The notes below the pieces were generated by a model. The model saw only the letters and a list, made by a program, of their open reading frames with translations. It ran no database searches and had not been told where the DNA came from. This document shows positions 15,538 through 18,512 of a stretch of 18,512 bases of DNA, one piece after another (position 1 is the first letter of the stretch; each line of letters opens with the position of its first letter). The position numbers and the translations under genes were made by a program. The stretch is taken from NCBI GenBank assembly GCA_900553245.1, contig USCP01000013.1:1-18512 (forward strand). The letters are read 5' to 3'. This stretch comes from an uncultured Peptococcaceae bacterium. GTDB lineage: Bacteria > Bacillota > Peptococcia > Peptococcales > Peptococcaceae.

Positions 15538-16050
15538 TTAAAAATATGAAAAAATAAATACCATCAAACAAATCCCAACGAATACACCAGCAAGAAAATA
15601 CTTGTATTCACCTTTCATTGTTTCAGGTACAGTAAAAGACACTTCAATAATATCATATTTATTCATGTCTATAAATAAAATTCCATCTGTTTCAAAGAGA
15701 TTTTGGTATTCAAATAATTGTCTACGCACGTTCGGCAATCTTGGATTTGCTTGTTTGCCAGTTTTCACCTCTGCCAAATAACGTTTATGATTTTTTTCCA
15801 CGATAAAATCAGCTTTAATAAAGCTCTCATATCGCTCTTTGCCAATCATCATTTTCACCGGCATCCGCGCTTGTTCTTCTATAATATGATAGCCTTCTTG
15901 TTGAAGCAATTTCATCGCTTCAGATTCTCCAAGTTTTGCACGCTCACTGATTTTCTTCAAGGAGCGTGTTTTTTTCTGTTGAAGAAAAAATTTAATCAGC
16001 CACGCTCCAAGAAGCAATCCTATTACAAATAAAATCAGCTCATCAATCAT
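15538..16050 (-). CDS. Membrane-anchored protein with PD-(D/E)XK (RecB/Cas4-like) nuclease motifs
   Basis: I do not recognise a named gene. The 170-aa protein has a transmembrane segment at each end (about 5-23 and 150-169) and a soluble domain between. Positive residues right after the first segment (QQKKTRSLKK) put the soluble domain in the cytoplasm. The domain shows the pattern of PD-(D/E)XK nucleases: Glu44 in a leading helix (ESEAMKLLQQEGY), Asp81 (KADFIV), Glu94 and Lys96 (AEVKTG), and Gln111-x3-Tyr115 (RRQLFEYQ), the QxxxY element of RecB, AddAB and Cas4 nucleases. Function is unknown; activity is an inference from motifs. It lies between tlyA (14 bases) and nadK (16 bases) in an operon ending in recN. 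The ribosome binding site is weak, so translation may depend on tlyA. Confidence 0.75.
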   Translation of the reverse strand: MIDELILFVIGLLLGAWLIKFFLQQKKTRSLKKISERAKLGESEAMKLLQQEGYHIIEEQARMPVKMMIGKERYESFIKADFIVEKNHKRYLAEVKTGKQANPRLPNVRRQLFEYQNLFETDGILFIDMNKYDIIEVSFTVPETMKGEYKYFLAGVFVGICLMVFIFSYF

Positions 16051-16064
16051 GACGACGCATCAAC

Positions 16065-16871
16065 TCATTTACCAAAATCCGCAAAGGTATTGCGTACAAG
16101 CTCTTTGATATCCACATCAATGGATTTTGCAGAAGCATCCTTAGTAAACCAATACAAATATTCAATATTTCCTTGTGGACCTTGAATAGGTGAATGAACT
16201 ATGCCCAAGGTCTTAAACCCAAGTTCTTCATTAAAAGAAAGGATTTTCTCAATAACCTCTTCATGAACAGCAGGATCTCTTACAACACCGTTTTTACCAA
16301 TCTTGTCACGACCCGCTTCAAATTGAGGTTTTATTAAAGCAACACCACTACCGTTTTCCTTTAAAATGCCATAAGCCGCGGGCAAGATTTTAGTTAACGA
16401 TATAAACGCTACGTCTGTCGTCATCCAATCCATCAACTCCGGAAAATCTTCCGGTGTCAAATATCGAGCATTGGTTTTTTCCATATTGATGACACGTTCA
16501 TCAGTACGAAGTTTCCATGCCAACTGACCATAGCCAACATCCACTGCGTATACACGCTTTGCACCATTTTGTAATGCACAATCGACAAAACCGCCGGTTG
16601 AAGCGCCTAGGTCAACCACTACAGCATCTTGCATTGAAATCGGGAATTTCTTGAACGCTTCTTCTAATTTAAAGCCTCCGCGACTTGCATATGGCAATGG
16701 CTCCCCTACTAACCGCAATTGACTGTCTACAGAAATTTTAGTTCCGGCTTTATCAACCTTTTGATCATTCACCAAAACCATACCAGCCATGATATATTTC
16801 TGTGCCTTTTCTCGTGTTTCACAAAGACCGCGCTCCACAACGAGCACATCAAGTCGTTCTTTTTTAGCCAT
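16065..16871 (-). CDS. tlyA: TlyA-family rRNA 2'-O-methyltransferase
   Basis: TlyA proteins methylate ribose 2'-OH groups in 16S and 23S rRNA (studied in mycobacteria, where loss gives capreomycin resistance); older annotation calls some of them hemolysins. The protein is 268 aa. The N-terminal S4 RNA-binding domain spans about 5-60 (RLDVLVVERGLCETREKAQ), then YASRGGFKLEEA (61-72) and the FtsJ-like methyltransferase domain with SAM motif DLGASTGGF (87-95), and KPQFEAGRDKIGKNGVVRD further on. The ATG at 16871 has AAAGGA, overlapping the dxs stop codon; the two genes are four bases apart. Confidence 0.95.
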   Translation of the reverse strand: MAKKERLDVLVVERGLCETREKAQKYIMAGMVLVNDQKVDKAGTKISVDSQLRLVGEPLPYASRGGFKLEEAFKKFPISMQDAVVVDLGASTGGFVDCALQNGAKRVYAVDVGYGQLAWKLRTDERVINMEKTNARYLTPEDFPELMDWMTTDVAFISLTKILPAAYGILKENGSGVALIKPQFEAGRDKIGKNGVVRDPAVHEEVIEKILSFNEELGFKTLGIVHSPIQGPQGNIEYLYWFTKDASAKSIDVDIKELVRNTFADFGK

Positions 16872-16875
16872 TCTA

Positions 16876-18512
16876 TTATCCTTTATTTATAAACTTCAAG
16901 ATACGCGCCGCCATTTTTTCCGGCACCAAACCAACTCTATCTTTCAAAATATTGGTATCTCCATGTTCCACAAATTCATCCGGAATACCCAAGCGCAATA
17001 CCGGACGAGCAACAGCCTCTTCATTTAAAGATTCTAAGACAGCACTACCAAAGCCACCCATCAGAACATTTTCTTCCATGGTAACAAGAAATTTACTTGT
17101 TTTAGCCGCTCTCAATACACATTCCTTATCAAGTGGTTTGACAAATCGCGCATTGATTATGCCAACAGAAATCCCAGATTCAGACAAAAGCTCCGCTGTC
17201 TTCACAGCCGGTACGACCATTGAACCAATCGCAATAATTGTAATATCGCTACCCTCGCGTATCACTTCCGCTTTCCCATAAGGCAGCAAAGTATAATGAT
17301 TCACGAGTTCTTCACCCGGACCACGACCACGTGGGTAACGAATGGCTGTTAGGCAATCATATTCCACTGCACTATATAGCATATTTTGCAACTCCGGCTC
17401 GTCTTTTGGAGCCATGACCGTCATGCCAGGAATAGTACGAAGATAACTAAGATCAAACACACCATGATGTGTCGGGCCATCGGCACCCACAAGACCGGCG
17501 CGATCTAATGCAAAAATTGCAGGTGCTTTTTGCAATGCACAGTCATGAATCAGTTGATCGTAACCACGTTGCATAAAAGACGAGTAAATTGCTACCACAG
17601 GTTTTAATCCTGATAAAGCCATCGCACTTGCCATTGTTGTCGCATGTTCTTCGGCAATTCCGACATCAAACATTCGGTCCGGAAAAGCCTTTGCAAATTC
17701 ATTCATACCGGTACCTGATGCCATTGCCGCAGTAATGCCTAACAATCTCCCATCATTTTTTGCCAAATCTGTCAGTGTTTTTGCAAAGACCTTCGTATAG
17801 GTAGGCTTGCTTGATTGGTCCAATACCTCCCCTGTTTCAATGTCAAAAGCGCCAACACCATGAAATTTTCCAGGATTTGCCATTGCAGGCAAATACCCTT
17901 TGCCTTTTTCTGTCAAACAATGAATCAATACCGGTGCATCAAACTGCTTACTATTTTCAAAAACACGAATCAGTTCTTCGATATCATGCCCATTTACCGG
18001 ACCATAATAACGGAATCCTAATTCTTCAAAAAAGCTTCCAGATGTCAGCATGTATTTCACGGAATCCTTTAAACGATCCGCCAATTCAGCCATTTTAGGG
18101 CCAATGCTAGGAATCCGCTTCAAAAGCAGTTCTAAATCGTCCTTCATACGATTGTATCCAGGATCGGTGCGCAAACGAGTAAGATATTGGCTCATCCCGC
18201 CAACATTAGGGTCAATGCTCATTTCATTGTCATTTAAAATAACCGTCATTTTCGTCTGTAGGTGACTGGCGTAATTCATGGCCTCAAACGCCATTCCGCC
18301 CGTCATTGCCCCATCACCAATCACGGCAATTACATCATTTTTCGCTCGCATTAAATCTCTAGCCGCGGCAAAGCCTACCGCAGCCGAAATAGAAGTGCTC
18401 GCATGACCCACTCCAAAATCATCATAGACACTTTCACTACGTTTCGGAAACCCAGAAATCCCTCGCCATTTACGCAAGCTGTCAAACTTATCGTTTCTAC
18501 CAGTCAAAATTT
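16876..18512 (-). CDS. dxs: 1-deoxy-D-xylulose-5-phosphate synthase (N-terminus beyond window)
   Basis: Thiamine-diphosphate enzyme joining pyruvate and glyceraldehyde-3-phosphate, first step of the MEP isoprenoid pathway; also feeds thiamine and pyridoxal synthesis. About 545 codons are visible; the first roughly 75-80 residues lie past base 18512. The TTG at 18505-18507 is not the start: the preceding codons give the conserved ...ILTGR context. Seen motifs: GVGHASTSISAA, the TPP/Mg site GDGAMTGGMAFEAMN, the catalytic-Glu segment FDVGIAEEHA, GADGPTHHG, and the C-terminal transketolase domain with MEENVLMGGFGSAV. The stop TAA lies within the tlyA ribosome binding site. Confidence 0.97.
   Translation of the reverse strand, partial: ILTGRNDKFDSLRKWRGISGFPKRSESVYDDFGVGHASTSISAAVGFAAARDLMRAKNDVIAVIGDGAMTGGMAFEAMNYASHLQTKMTVILNDNEMSIDPNVGGMSQYLTRLRTDPGYNRMKDDLELLLKRIPSIGPKMAELADRLKDSVKYMLTSGSFFEELGFRYYGPVNGHDIEELIRVFENSKQFDAPVLIHCLTEKGKGYLPAMANPGKFHGVGAFDIETGEVLDQSSKPTYTKVFAKTLTDLAKNDGRLLGITAAMASGTGMNEFAKAFPDRMFDVGIAEEHATTMASAMALSGLKPVVAIYSSFMQRGYDQLIHDCALQKAPAIFALDRAGLVGADGPTHHGVFDLSYLRTIPGMTVMAPKDEPELQNMLYSAVEYDCLTAIRYPRGRGPGEELVNHYTLLPYGKAEVIREGSDITIIAIGSMVVPAVKTAELLSESGISVGIINARFVKPLDKECVLRAAKTSKFLVTMEENVLMGGFGSAVLESLNEEAVARPVLRLGIPDEFVEHGDTNILKDRVGLVPEKMAARILKFINKG

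Noticed and set aside
1..18512. Mobile element, prophage, defence island or CRISPR array
   Set aside because: No transposase, integrase, repeat array, tRNA junction or direct flanking repeats were seen; gene content and spacing are those of a core chromosomal region.

Overview
This window is a compact chromosomal stretch of housekeeping genes from a low-to-mid GC Firmicute. The evidence is the T-box-controlled leuA, a RqcH (NFACT) gene, strong AGGAGG-type ribosome binding sites and the order dxs-tlyA-(small membrane protein)-nadK-argR-recN, which is typical of Firmicutes. The flavour of the proteins suggests Negativicutes (a Veillonella/Dialister/Megasphaera-like organism), but that is an impression, not a proof. 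No insertion sequence, prophage, CRISPR array, tRNA or rRNA is visible.

Layout, left to right. (1) Bases 1-735, minus strand: the 5' part of leuA, cut by the window edge, behind a leucine T-box leader with its own sigma-70 promoter. (2) 736-3952, minus: scpA-scpB-glmS, an apparent operon with an extended -10 promoter in front of scpA. (3) 3979-9364, minus: zapA, a divergent GCS2 (glutamate-cysteine ligase-like) gene, der, plsY, gpsA and a stand-alone ABC ATPase, closely packed; a strong hairpin lies between the GCS2 gene and der. (4) 9435-12386, plus: rqcH, rlmH and a DsbA/FrnE-like oxidoreductase, divergent from zapA. (5) 12388-12517: two terminators between convergent transcription units. 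(6) 12525-18512, minus: dxs (cut by the window edge), tlyA, a membrane-anchored protein with RecB/Cas4-type nuclease motifs, nadK, argR and recN.

How the genes relate: the left half mixes amino-acid supply (leuA), cell-wall precursor supply (glmS), chromosome segregation (scpAB), phospholipid synthesis (gpsA making glycerol-3-phosphate, plsY acylating it), ribosome assembly (der) and division (zapA). The plus-strand unit joins ribosome rescue (rqcH), late 23S rRNA methylation (rlmH) and a cytoplasmic thiol-disulfide protein. The right-hand operon joins isoprenoid synthesis, rRNA methylation, NADP supply, arginine regulation and double-strand break repair.

Most of the window is ordinary. The parts worth a second look are the 170-residue membrane-anchored PD-(D/E)XK protein beside recN, the GCS2 protein that has lost the usual acidic residues of its active-site motif, an Asp-to-Glu change at the key DR motif of RqcH, and the T-box terminator that appears to be the only terminator for the upstream glmS operon.
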